DNA of 10,065 nucleotides from Planctomycetales bacterium (GCA_007122045.1 SKJM01000525.1:1-10065); one strand, 5' to 3'. Counted from the stretch's first letter, positions 1 to 7,814 are shown. Notes: generated by a model not told the origin, from the sequence alone. Made by a program: numbers and translations.

Positions 1-251
1 CCCGCGGCGCCACCCTGCCCACCGACGGCCCGATCGGCGAGTTGCTTCACTACCTCGACGGGCTGCGCGGCGATGATGCCGCCCTGGTCGACCTGGCCGG
101 CGAGCTGGCCGACCTGCGCCGCAAGCTGCCCGACGAATTGATGCGCGGCGACGACGCCCTCGCGCTCGACGATCCCGGCAGCCTGCGGGGGCTCCTGGAC
201 GAAATTCAACCACTGCTGCTGGGCCGGCTCATGGAGGAATCGGAAACGTGA
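1..251 (+). CDS. 3' end of a probable YhaO-like DNA-repair metallophosphoesterase (partial)
   Basis: Only the last 82 residues are visible, read from base 3 to the TGA at 249-251. The fragment is acidic and helical, with a Leu/Asp-rich stretch (ELADLRRKLPDEL) and an ending in LLDEIQPLLLGRLMEESET. The phosphoesterase catalytic motifs would lie upstream of the window and cannot be checked. The identification rests on context: the stop codon overlaps the start of a YhaN-like ATPase by 4 bp, and YhaO (a SbcD/Mre11-like calcineurin-fold nuclease) is the usual partner encoded immediately before YhaN. The tail also resembles the C-terminal extension of planctomycete members of that family, a judgement from memory. 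If correct, the protein acts in the cytoplasm on DNA ends together with the downstream ATPase. Coding is certain; the family is moderately supported. Confidence 0.75.
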   Translation, partial: RGATLPTDGPIGELLHYLDGLRGDDAALVDLAGELADLRRKLPDELMRGDDALALDDPGSLRGLLDEIQPLLLGRLMEESET

Positions 252-3200
252 GACTCCTTCGATTGGACCTGCTGGCCTTCGGGCCGTTCACCGGCGTATC
301 GCTCGCCTTCGACCAGGGGCGTCCGGGGCTGCACATTGTGTACGGGCCGAACGAGGCCGGGAAAACCTCGTCGTTGCGGGCCCTGCGGCAGTGGCTGTAC
401 GGCATCCCCCACAACAGCCCCGACAACTTCCTCCACGCGAACCCGAACCTCCGCATCGGCGGCGTGCTGGAAAGCGCCGACGGCGGCCGGCTCGAGTTCA
501 TCCGCCGCAAGGGGCGCAGCAAGACGTTGCGGGCGGCCGACGACGCCGAGGTGATGGACGAGTCGAGGCTGGAGGCGCTGCTGGGCGGCATGGACGAGGC
601 GACCTTCCGCCGACGGTTCGGTATCGACTACGAAGAGCTGCGGAGCGGCGGCGAGGCCGTCGTGCGCGGCGGCGGCGACCTGGGCGACATCCTCTTCGCG
701 GCCGGCGCCGGCGTGGCCGACCTGGGCCGGGTGCGCGAAGGGCTCGACGCCGACGCCGAGAAGCTGTTCAAGCCGCGCGGCTCGGTGCAGCAGATCAACA
801 AGGCCATTTCCGAACTCGATGCCGCGCGCCGCACCATCAAAGACGCCCTGCTGCCCACCACCGAATGGGTGAAACATGACAAGGCGCTGCGTGACGCCCA
901 AAAACGCCGGAAAGACATCGAGGCGCAGTTGGCCGACAAGCGGGCGGCGGAAAGCCGCCTGCGGCGGCTCGAGGAGGCCTTGCCCCTGATCGGCCGCCGC
1001 AAGGGACTGGCCGAAGCCCTGGCCGAACTGGCCGGCGTCCCCCTCCTGCCGCCCGACTTCCCCAGCCGGCGCAGCGCCGCCGTGGCCGAGCATCGCGGCC
1101 GGCGGCAGGCAGAACGGGAGGCGGCCAACGCGGTGGAGCGGCTCACCGAGCAGATGGCCCGGGTGACGGTGCCCACCGAGCTGCTGGCCCATCGCACGGC
1201 GATCGGCCAGTTGCACACCGCCTTGGGCAGTCACGTGAAGGCCGCCCGCGACCGGCCGGTGCTGGCCGCGCAGTTGTCCGACGCCCAGCGGCGGGTGCTC
1301 GAGATTCTGGAGGAACTGGGGCGCGAGCCGCGGCTGGAGCAGGCCGAGCAGTTGCACCTCAGCCGAACGCAACGGCAGCGCATCCAGGCGCTGGCCGGCG
1401 AATGGAAGGCGCGGCAAGAGAGGCACGTGGCGGCCGCCCGGGCGGTGACGAAGCTCCAGGAGGCGATTCGCCGGAACGAGGCCGAGCTGGAGGCCATTCC
1501 CCCCGCCCGGGACGCCGGCGGGTTGAGGCAGGCGATCCGCCTCGCCCGCAAACACGGCGACGTGGACGAGCAGCTCGCCCGGGCGCGCGCTGAGCTACGC
1601 CGCATGGAGGAGCGGGCCGAGATCGACCTCGGGAAGCTGCGCCTGTGGAGCGGCACGCTGGAGGAAGTCGAGCGGCTGGCGGTCCCGGCGGCCGAAACCG
1701 TCGACCGCTTCGAGAACCACCTGGCCGACGCCTCGGCGGAAGTCGAGCGAATCGAGCAGCGCCTCGACGAGGCGGCGCGAAACGCCGCGAAGCTCGATCA
1801 GGACCTCGAACGATTGCGCCTGGAACACGATGTACCGACCGAAGACGACCTGCTCGAAGCCCGCCGGCGGCGCGACGAGGCCTGGCATCAGGTGCGGCGG
1901 GCCTGGCAGGAGGGTCGGCCCGCCGGCCAGCTTGGCAACGGCGACCTCGCGCAGGCGTTCGAAGCCGGCATGGCCGAGGCCGACACCCTGGCCGACCGCC
2001 TGCGCCGCGAGGCCGACCGCGTGGCGCAGAAGGCGAAGCTCACCGCCGACCGGCACGACGTGGACCAGCAGTTGGGCGAGTTCCGCGACGCCCTCGACCG
2101 GGCCGGGCAGGCGCGGGACCGCCTGCAAGGGCAATGGTGCGGCGAGTGGGCCGCGCTGGGCATCGAACCGCTCTCGCCCCGGGAAATGCGTTCCTGGCGG
2201 AACCAGCAGCAGGCGCTGGCCGGTTTGGCCGAAGACATCCGCACCCGCCGCGCGGCCGCCGGCGAGCTTGCCGAACGCATCCGTTCGCTTCGCGACGAAC
2301 TCCGCCAGCGCCTCGAACCGCTCGAACGGCCGCTGCCGGACGAGGACGACACGTTGGGCAGGGCCCTCGAATACGGCGAGGCGGTGGCCGAGGAAATTGA
2401 ATCGGCCAGCCAGCGGCGGGGACAGCACGAGAAGGAGCTGCAAAAGCTGCGCGGCGATTTGCGCGAAGCGACCGCCGACGTCGAACGCGCCGGCGACGAC
2501 CTGGAACAGTGGCAGAACGATTGGGCCGTGGCCGTCGCCGCCTTGGGACTGCACCGCGATGCCGAGCCCTCCGAGGCCAACGCCGTCCTCGACGCGGTCG
2601 AGGAGATGCTCCGCCTGCGCAAGGAAGCGGACGGGCTGCGGAGCCGCATCGAGGGGATCGACCACGATGCCGGCGCGTTCCAACAGTCGGTCCGGCAACT
2701 GGTCGGCCACGTGGCCGGCGACCTGGCCGAGCTGCCCGCCGAGCGGGCCGTGGCCGACCTGTACGACCGTGTCGACGCCGCCGGCAAGGCGCAGACCAAG
2801 CTGGACGGCTGGAAAGAGCAGCGGGAGGCCGAAGAAGCCAAACGAGATAAGGCCCGTTCGAAGGCGGAACAACTCCAGCGCGAAATCGAAGCCATGTGCC
2901 GCGAGGCCGGCTGCCACTCGGCCGACGAACTGCCCGCCGCCGAGCAACGCTCCGCCAAACGGCGGGAAATCGAGTCGGAGTGGAACCGCGTGGTCGAGCG
3001 GCTGACCGAACTGGCCGCCGGCGGGCCGCTCGACGAGTTCATCGCCGAAGCCGAACGGTTCGATCCCGACCGGCTGCGGGCCGACCTGCAAGCGCGGGCC
3101 GGCGAAATCGACCAGCTCGAAGCCGAGCAGAAGACCGTCGCCGAGGAAATCGGCAGCCATCGCAACGAGCTGCAGCGGATGGACGGCAGCGGCCGGGCGG

Positions 3201-3775
3201 CCGAGGCCCAGGAGCAGGCCGAATACCTGCTCGCCGGCATCCGGGCCGACGCCGAGCAGTACGCCCGCCTCCGCCTGGCTGCCGCCGTGCTGCACCGCGC
3301 CATCGAGCGCTTCCGCGACGCCAGCCAGGGACCGGTGCTCGACCGCGCGAGCGACTGGTTCGCCGCGCTGACGCTCGGCTCCTTCTCCGGCCTGCGGGCC
3401 GACTACGACGACAAGGGCGGCGCGGTGCTGATGGGCATTCGCGCCGGCACCGGGCAGCCGGTGGGCGTGGAGGGCATGAGCGGCGGCACCTGCGACCAGT
3501 TGTACCTCGCCCTGCGGCTGACGCTGCTGGAAACCTACCTGCACGCACACGAGCCGCTGCCGTTCATCGTCGACGACATCCTCATCATGTTCGACGACGA
3601 CCGCGCCGTGGCCGCGCTGAAGGCCCTGGCCCAATTGTCGCAGCGCACGCAGGTCATCTTCTTCACGCACCACGAGCACCTGCTGGAGCTGGCGCGCAGC
3701 AATGTCGACCACGGCGAGCTGTGCATCCACTCGTTGGGCGGCACGGGCGGCTCCTTGGAGCAGGCCGACGGCTGA
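248..3775 (+). CDS. YhaN-like AAA/ABC-type ATPase with long coiled coils (SbcC/Rad50-like)
   Basis: This 1175-residue protein has the SMC/Rad50/SbcC layout. An N-terminal ATPase half carries Walker A GPNEAGKTS at residues 33-41. A very long Arg/Glu/Ala/Leu-rich coiled-coil middle spans roughly 180-1000. The C-terminal ATPase half carries signature GMSGGT at 1076-1081, Walker B PFIVDDILIMFDD at 1105-1117 and H-loop residues HH at 1141-1142. This matches the YhaN type (AAA_27), which pairs with YhaO phosphoesterases in DNA repair. It is longer than Bacillus subtilis YhaN (about 960 residues). I see no CxxC zinc hook; the closest is a CX4C pair at 884/889. The start is GTG at 248, chosen because GGAGGA at 233-238 lies 9 nt upstream and the GTG overlaps the previous stop as GTGA, implying translational coupling. 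It is probably a cytoplasmic ATP-driven partner of the nuclease. Function in this organism is inferred. Confidence 0.92.
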   Translation: MRLLRLDLLAFGPFTGVSLAFDQGRPGLHIVYGPNEAGKTSSLRALRQWLYGIPHNSPDNFLHANPNLRIGGVLESADGGRLEFIRRKGRSKTLRAADDAEVMDESRLEALLGGMDEATFRRRFGIDYEELRSGGEAVVRGGGDLGDILFAAGAGVADLGRVREGLDADAEKLFKPRGSVQQINKAISELDAARRTIKDALLPTTEWVKHDKALRDAQKRRKDIEAQLADKRAAESRLRRLEEALPLIGRRKGLAEALAELAGVPLLPPDFPSRRSAAVAEHRGRRQAEREAANAVERLTEQMARVTVPTELLAHRTAIGQLHTALGSHVKAARDRPVLAAQLSDAQRRVLEILEELGREPRLEQAEQLHLSRTQRQRIQALAGEWKARQERHVAAARAVTKLQEAIRRNEAELEAIPPARDAGGLRQAIRLARKHGDVDEQLARARAELRRMEERAEIDLGKLRLWSGTLEEVERLAVPAAETVDRFENHLADASAEVERIEQRLDEAARNAAKLDQDLERLRLEHDVPTEDDLLEARRRRDEAWHQVRRAWQEGRPAGQLGNGDLAQAFEAGMAEADTLADRLRREADRVAQKAKLTADRHDVDQQLGEFRDALDRAGQARDRLQGQWCGEWAALGIEPLSPREMRSWRNQQQALAGLAEDIRTRRAAAGELAERIRSLRDELRQRLEPLERPLPDEDDTLGRALEYGEAVAEEIESASQRRGQHEKELQKLRGDLREATADVERAGDDLEQWQNDWAVAVAALGLHRDAEPSEANAVLDAVEEMLRLRKEADGLRSRIEGIDHDAGAFQQSVRQLVGHVAGDLAELPAERAVADLYDRVDAAGKAQTKLDGWKEQREAEEAKRDKARSKAEQLQREIEAMCREAGCHSADELPAAEQRSAKRREIESEWNRVVERLTELAAGGPLDEFIAEAERFDPDRLRADLQARAGEIDQLEAEQKTVAEEIGSHRNELQRMDGSGRAAEAQEQAEYLLAGIRADAEQYARLRLAAAVLHRAIERFRDASQGPVLDRASDWFAALTLGSFSGLRADYDDKGGAVLMGIRAGTGQPVGVEGMSGGTCDQLYLALRLTLLETYLHAHEPLPFIVDDILIMFDDDRAVAALKALAQLSQRTQVIFFTHHEHLLELARSNVDHGELCIHSLGGTGGSLEQADG

Positions 3776-3860
3776 TGCGGCGCAGGAGGACACATGCACC
3801 GGCACCTGTCACCAGCGCGGATCAATCATGACGAGGTAGGCTTCCGGCACGCGGGTTCCG

Positions 3861-3874
3861 ATGGCCGAAGCCAT
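3861..3874. other. Small hairpin in the gap between convergent genes
   Basis: The 114-bp gap between the YhaN-like stop (3775) and the ceramidase-like stop (3890) contains a perfect 5-bp hairpin, ATGGC/GCCAT, with a CGAA loop. No run of T follows on either strand, so it is at best a weak bidirectional transcript end. No better terminator is visible in the gap. Confidence 0.25.
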
Positions 3875-3889
3875 GTTGCATCATGGCAA

Positions 3890-6016
3890 TCACGTCCGAA
3901 AGACGGCTGCCTCGGCTATACGGCCCTCGAAGTTGGCGAACCGGTCGCAGCGGCCGCCCACGAACACGTCGTGGCAGCCGTCCGGTCGCGTAACCGAGAT
4001 CTTCCCGGCGAAGATTGGCTCGGCGCCTTCGTTGAGGTACGCGGCCACCTCTTCGCCGCGGCGCACCACGCGCACGTGATTCCACGTCTTGGGCGCGAGG
4101 ACCGGCCCCCCGAAGAGTATCTCGTTCGCCTCGTTGCCGTTGAAGAAGAAGAGCCGTCCGGCGTTCCCGTTCGGGGCGGCCGTACCCAGGATTCCCCAGT
4201 GGTCGCCGGGGCAGGCCGCGTGGCCGTCGGGACCCCGGGAGAACAAGTAGCCGGTGACCGGCCGCGCGTCGTTGGGCAGCCCGTTCCAAAAGAACATTTC
4301 CACCGTGTACTCGCTGCCCGGGTCGAGCTGCGCCTTCATGCGGCCACCGGCGAACTGCACCGCCCGCGGCTTCTCGCCCTCGGCGCGCAGGTCGTCGCGC
4401 GGCGGGCCGTCGAGGTAAAAAGCGTAGCCGGTCTCGTAGGCGCCGTGGCGGCCGTTGTCCGAACTGTCGAACGCCCGCTGCCCTTCGATTTCGCCCAGCC
4501 GCCAGTAGGCGAGCGGTTTCCCGGCCATCACCCGCCGCGCGAACGGCCCTTGCGAAAGCACGATCGAGCGCCGCTGCCGGCCGGTCATCTCTTCGAACAT
4601 CTCCAGCAGCGCGTCGACCATCCTCGTTTCGGTGTCGTCCTGGTTCGACGTGTGGCGGGCGGGCCAGGCGTTGTAACCGCCCAGCGGGCGCAGCTCGGGC
4701 GGCGGGATGTACCCCAGGAATCCGTTCGCCAACTCGATGTTGAACATGTCGGGCAGCGGGCACTGTAGCTTGAGCTTCAGCCCGGTAATGCCGTACGCCT
4801 CGACCGGCATGGCGGCGATGCCCAAGTTGCCGATGCGGAGGACTTGCAGCTTCCGCTCCACCTGGTCCAGGTCCTTGAGGAGGACGATCTCGCGCGCGTA
4901 CACCTCGGCCTGCGAACGCGGGGCGCGGCCGGCCATCTCGGCGTGAAGTTTCCCGGCCCACGCCTGCACGTGTTCGTCCGGTTGCTGATACCCGACCTTC
5001 ACCCGCCGATGCGCGACCGCCAGCGGCGCCGACTCGTGGAACTCGATGCGCCCGTAGGCCCGCAACGCCGCCTCGGCCACCTCGGCGGCGTACTGCGCGC
5101 GCGAGACGGCCCTTGGCGGATTCTCGTAATCGCGCCACTGCAAGTCGCCGCTGGTGCCGTGCGACATCATGGCCACGAACGAGGGGTCGCCCTCGGCCAG
5201 CCGGTCGGCCACAATACGCGCGAAATCACCGAAGTAGTCGGCCGAAATGGGGTTCGCCCCGAAATAGTGCATCGAGTAGTTGGCCAGCAGGGCCATCGGC
5301 TTGCCGCCGGCCGTCTGCACGGCCAGCACCGACACCTCGGGGTCGACCGGGCCGCACGGGCCGATGTAATCGGGGTTCTGGTGGCCCGGGTGCATCATCG
5401 CCCGAACCGTTCGCCGGCCCATCGGATCGGCGCCGATGCGGTCCGGGCGCCGGATGAAAACGCGGCAGAAGATGCCTGCCGGATGGTCCTCGCCGGCCCA
5501 ACCGATCCTGGCCGGCCGGAGGTTCGCGGCGGCCGCCTCGATGCACTCGATCAGCTTGCCGGGCAGGAACTCGGTATACGCGGGGTCGGGGTCCGTGCCC
5601 AGTGCCCCGATCACCGATGCGCCCGCGTGCGTGTGGGTGGCCGAAATCATCATGTGCTCCGGCGGAATACCCGTCGCCTTTGCCGCCGCTTCCTTGACAC
5701 GATCGTCCATCGTGTCGGGAATGGCCAGGGCATCGACCACCATCAGCACCAGTCGGGTGGTGCCGTCGTCGAGCACCAGGCACCGGGCCAGCAGCGGGTC
5801 GTTCACCGTCGAGGTCGAACGGCTGAGGAAACCGCCGGGCACCAGCACGGGAAACGTTTCAGGCGTGATGCCGACGCACGCGGTGCCGGCCCGCAGCCCA
5901 CCGCCGTTCGACTCGGCGGCCCGGGCAACGGCAGCCGGCAGGGTGCCGCTGAGGCATCCGAGGCCGGCCGCCGAGGTGTGGAGCAAGAACTTGCGGCGAT
6001 CAGGCAAACGTTTCAT
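3890..6016 (-). CDS. Tat-exported neutral/alkaline ceramidase-like hydrolase fused to a C-terminal LamG-like domain
   Basis: The protein has 708 residues. I start at ATG 6016, not at the far upstream in-frame ATG, because GAGGAG (6029-6024) lies 7 nt upstream and the protein then opens with a Tat signal: DRRKFLL at 6-12, a hydrophobic stretch, and likely cleavage after ARA near 33. Residues 40-480 resemble the neutral/alkaline non-lysosomal ceramidase fold. SATHTH at 125-130 and NYSMHYFG at 246-253 are likely zinc-histidine regions, E406 in PVEAYG is a candidate ligand, and GYIPPPE lies at 435-441. The loop holding the catalytic Ser in true ceramidases (SNxGD) reads GTSGD at 287-291, so ceramide may not be the substrate. 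Residues 503-708 (AYWRLGE ... DNGRHGAYE ... WNHVRVVR) look like a LamG/concanavalin-type binding domain. The gene is divergent from the oxidoreductase-sulfatase pair. Likely periplasmic or extracellular; substrate unknown. Confidence 0.88.
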   Translation of the reverse strand: MKRLPDRRKFLLHTSAAGLGCLSGTLPAAVARAAESNGGGLRAGTACVGITPETFPVLVPGGFLSRSTSTVNDPLLARCLVLDDGTTRLVLMVVDALAIPDTMDDRVKEAAAKATGIPPEHMMISATHTHAGASVIGALGTDPDPAYTEFLPGKLIECIEAAAANLRPARIGWAGEDHPAGIFCRVFIRRPDRIGADPMGRRTVRAMMHPGHQNPDYIGPCGPVDPEVSVLAVQTAGGKPMALLANYSMHYFGANPISADYFGDFARIVADRLAEGDPSFVAMMSHGTSGDLQWRDYENPPRAVSRAQYAAEVAEAALRAYGRIEFHESAPLAVAHRRVKVGYQQPDEHVQAWAGKLHAEMAGRAPRSQAEVYAREIVLLKDLDQVERKLQVLRIGNLGIAAMPVEAYGITGLKLKLQCPLPDMFNIELANGFLGYIPPPELRPLGGYNAWPARHTSNQDDTETRMVDALLEMFEEMTGRQRRSIVLSQGPFARRVMAGKPLAYWRLGEIEGQRAFDSSDNGRHGAYETGYAFYLDGPPRDDLRAEGEKPRAVQFAGGRMKAQLDPGSEYTVEMFFWNGLPNDARPVTGYLFSRGPDGHAACPGDHWGILGTAAPNGNAGRLFFFNGNEANEILFGGPVLAPKTWNHVRVVRRGEEVAAYLNEGAEPIFAGKISVTRPDGCHDVFVGGRCDRFANFEGRIAEAAVFRT

Positions 6017-6064
6017 GGCGACACTCCTCGCAAAGAGCCAATCGGTTACGCACGGGATAGCCCA

Positions 6065-6134
6065 CCGTGGGATAGGCCCCAGCCTGTGATGCCCGATGTT
6101 AAGTTCAGCCGACAGGCTGGGGCCCGTCCCACGG
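6065..6134. repeat. REP-like inverted repeat (23-nt arms, 21/23 matching)
   Basis: The left arm is 6065-6087 (starting CCGTGGGATAGGCCCCAG) and the right arm is 6112-6134 (ending GTCCCACGG), separated by 24 nt. The arms differ at only two positions, both of which still allow G-T pairing in RNA. GGGATAG also occurs just upstream near 6055, and a third, degenerate right-hand arm lies at 6137-6159. The repeat falls in the untranslated leader of the ceramidase-like gene if the proposed minus-strand promoter is right. Planctomycete genomes carry abundant intergenic palindromes of this general style, so a REP-type element is more likely than a gene-specific operator. Confidence 0.8.
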
Positions 6135-6136
6135 CG

Positions 6137-6159
6137 ACATGCTGGAAGCCTAGTCCACG
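6137..6159. repeat. Degenerate third arm of the REP-like repeat
   Basis: The sequence ACATGCTGGAAGCC at 6137-6150, followed by TAGTCCACG, resembles the right arm at 6112-6134 (ACAGGCTGGGGCCC, GTCCCACG), with substitutions and one extra base. It sits 2 nt beyond that arm in direct orientation. It looks like a decayed or partially duplicated copy of the same palindrome. Confidence 0.5.
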
Positions 6160-6160
6160 T

Positions 6161-6189
6161 AGTATAGCGCGACAACCGGGACGGGGCAA
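6161..6189 (-). promoter_or_regulatory. Candidate sigma70-type promoter of the ceramidase-like gene
   Basis: On the minus strand, TTGCCC (6189-6184) and TATACT (6166-6161) are separated by exactly 17 bp. The -35 matches the consensus at 4 of 6 bases and the -10 at 5 of 6. Transcription would begin near 6154, giving a leader of about 138 nt that contains the inverted repeat at 6065-6134 before the ATG at 6016. Confidence 0.5.
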
Positions 6190-6202
6190 CTTCCGCTATT
6201 GA

Positions 6203-6235
6203 AAAGTGTAAAAGATTTGCAAGATTCTATAATTG
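6203..6235 (+). promoter_or_regulatory. AT-rich promoter/operator motif, copy 1 (upstream of the oxidoreductase-sulfatase pair)
   Basis: An AT-rich island in GC-rich DNA contains AAAGTG, then AAAAGATTTGCAAGA, then TATAAT at 6228-6233. It matches 9570-9602 at 28 of 33 positions with no gaps, including the 4-nt spacing between TTTGCAAG and the TATAA box. The consensus -10-like box is a plausible core promoter for the genes starting at 6437. No good -35 lies 16-18 nt upstream, so the conserved TTTGCAA block may be an alternative-sigma element or an activator site. Confidence 0.6.
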
Positions 6236-6261
6236 ACAACCATTCCGGAAGCATGCACAAT
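6233..6261 (+). promoter_or_regulatory. Candidate sigma70-type promoter overlapping motif copy 1
   Basis: A perfect TTGACA at 6233-6238 is followed, after a 17-bp spacer, by CACAAT at 6256-6261 (4 of 6 matches). It overlaps the end of the conserved AT-rich motif, so the motif could act as an upstream activator site for this promoter instead of being the promoter itself. Start sites would lie near 6268, leaving a leader of about 170 nt. Confidence 0.4.
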
Positions 6262-6335
6262 GAAGTCTGGGGTGGCGTAGGGCTACGCTTCCCTTATGGG
6301 AAACCGGTAACGGTTGACGGGCCGGCCGGGCACTT

Positions 6336-6394
6336 GTCCATCCTCTTGGGTACCGACGCAGTTCTCCGCGAAACACGATGCCCAAAGGATGGAC
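6336..6394 (+). promoter_or_regulatory. Long hairpin in the 5' leader of the oxidoreductase gene
   Basis: GTCCATCCTCTTGGG at 6336-6350 pairs with CCCAAAGGATGGAC at 6381-6394, giving about 14 pairs with one bulge around a 30-nt loop. Outside it, the GC blocks near 6322-6330 (CGGCCGGGC) and 6405-6412 (GCCGGCCG) can extend the pairing. A separate small palindrome, GCGTAG-GG-CTACGC, lies at 6275-6288. The structure ends about 30 nt before the ribosome binding site AGGAGGA (6426-6432). It could be a regulatory leader or an intergenic palindromic repeat. It matches no riboswitch class I recognise. Confidence 0.5.
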
Positions 6395-6436
6395 CCGTCC
6401 CCTTGCCGGCCGAATCCGCAATCTCAGGAGGACATC

Positions 6437-7792
6437 ATGCGCCGTATTGCCCCGTTCACCGCCGCGCCATGCAGTGCCTATTCCCGCCGAACATTCTTGA
6501 GGATCGCCACGGGAACCGCCGCGGCGCTGGCCGCTCCGGTGGTCGTTCCCGCCGCGGCCAGGGGCGCCGAGGGCAAGGCGGCGCCGAGCGAGCGCATCGG
6601 CATCGGCATGATCGGCCTCGGGCGCGAGGCGATCCACAAGAACCTGCCGGTGTTCCTGCGCCATCCGCTCAGCCAGGTGGCGGCCCTGTGCGACGTCGAC
6701 CGCTGGCGGCTCGAGCAACAGCGGCAACGCGAGGAACTGAAGGGGTGCTTCGGCACGACCGACTTCCGCGAGCTGCTCGCCCGCCCGGAGGTCGACGGCG
6801 TGATGATCACCACGCCCGATCATTGGCACGTGCCCAACGCCCTGGCGGCCATTCGCGCGGGCAAGGACGTGTGCTGCGAGAAGCCCATCGGGCTGTGCAT
6901 CGAGCACGGGCGCATCCTGGCCGACGCCGCGGCGAAGGCCGGCTGCGTGTTCCGCACCGACAGCGAGTTCCGGTCCATCCCCCTGTGGTTCCGGGCGGTG
7001 AGCCTGGTGCGCACGGGCAAGATCGGGCAAATCCGCACGATTCGCATGGCCGTGCCGCTGTGGAACCGGCCCCTGCCCATGCAGCCCGAAATGCCCGTCC
7101 CCGAGGAACTCGACTACGACCTGTGGCTGGGCCCGGCCGCGGCGGCGCCGTACACGGTGGAGCGTGTGCATCCGCGCCACGGCTACGGCCGCCCGGGCTG
7201 GTACGCCAACCGGGCGTACTGCGACGGTGTGATTTCCAACTGGGGCTACCACCCGGCCGACATCGCCCAGTGGGGCAACGACACCGAGCGGACCGGCCCG
7301 GTGGAAATCGAGGGGCGCGGCGACTTCCCGCCCGCCGACGGCCTGTGGAACGTTATGCTGGGCTTCGATGTCCGCTATCGCTACGCCAACGGGGTGGAGT
7401 TGTTCTACACGGCGCTGCGCGACACTTCGAAGGGCCAGTCGTACGTTCGGTTCGAGGGGACCGAAGGCTGGGTGTGCGTCTGGTATGCGCCCGACCGGCT
7501 GGAGGCCGAGCCGGCGTCGATCCTTCAGGCGGACGTCAGCCCCGACGACTTCCCCTTCGTCCGCAAGAACGAGAAGCACGATTTCCTCGACTGCATCAAG
7601 AGCCGTTCCCGCACGCTCCAAGACGCCGAGGTGGGCCACCGCTCCAGCAGCATCGGGCAGCTCGGGTACATCGCCTGCCAGGTGGGCCGGCAACTCACTT
7701 GGGACCCGGCGGCCGAACGTTTCCCCGGCGACGACGAGGCCAACGGCCTGCTGCGGTTGGCCCCCGGCCGGGCGCCGTGGAGGGTCGGCTAA
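6437..7792 (+). CDS. Tat-exported Gfo/Idh/MocA family oxidoreductase
   Basis: This 451-residue NAD(P)-dependent sugar or sugar-derivative dehydrogenase-like protein starts at ATG 6437, with AGGAGGA at 6426-6432 just upstream; an in-frame ATG at 6314 lacks such a site. Residues 16-45 form a Tat signal (SRRTFLR at 16-22, an Ala-rich stretch, a likely cut near AAARGA). Tat export fits a protein that must fold around its nucleotide first, as in glucose-fructose oxidoreductase. The Rossmann fold carries GMIGLGR at 57-63, TPDHWH at 126-131 and the family EKP motif at 148-150. The catalytic-region motif GYHPAD places H272 and D275 in the expected arrangement. The C-terminus resembles planctomycete paralogues of this large group. 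The sulfatase gene follows 80 bp downstream on the same strand, suggesting one transcript and a role in using sulfated or modified glycans. The exact substrate cannot be read from the sequence. Confidence 0.93.
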   Translation: MRRIAPFTAAPCSAYSRRTFLRIATGTAAALAAPVVVPAAARGAEGKAAPSERIGIGMIGLGREAIHKNLPVFLRHPLSQVAALCDVDRWRLEQQRQREELKGCFGTTDFRELLARPEVDGVMITTPDHWHVPNALAAIRAGKDVCCEKPIGLCIEHGRILADAAAKAGCVFRTDSEFRSIPLWFRAVSLVRTGKIGQIRTIRMAVPLWNRPLPMQPEMPVPEELDYDLWLGPAAAAPYTVERVHPRHGYGRPGWYANRAYCDGVISNWGYHPADIAQWGNDTERTGPVEIEGRGDFPPADGLWNVMLGFDVRYRYANGVELFYTALRDTSKGQSYVRFEGTEGWVCVWYAPDRLEAEPASILQADVSPDDFPFVRKNEKHDFLDCIKSRSRTLQDAEVGHRSSSIGQLGYIACQVGRQLTWDPAAERFPGDDEANGLLRLAPGRAPWRVG

Positions 7793-7814
7793 CCAGCCGT
7801 GTTCTCCCCCGCCA

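Noticed and set aside
206..3831. Several long antisense or alternative-frame ORFs across the YhaN-like gene
   Set aside because: They are mirror frames of a high-GC gene; the sense frame carries every ATPase motif in the correct order.
3809..3874. Tiny minus-strand ORF (21 residues, ending MIDPRW) after the ceramidase-like gene
   Set aside because: No ribosome binding site was identified and it is too short to judge. It could be a remnant or chance.
3794..4768. Plus-strand ORF of 324 residues starting just after a strong AGGAGGA (3784-3790)
   Set aside because: It is antisense to the ceramidase-like gene, its composition is that of a codon-shadow product, and no domain is recognisable. The good ribosome binding site is notable, but the ATG is only 3 nt away. 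It is probably coincidental.
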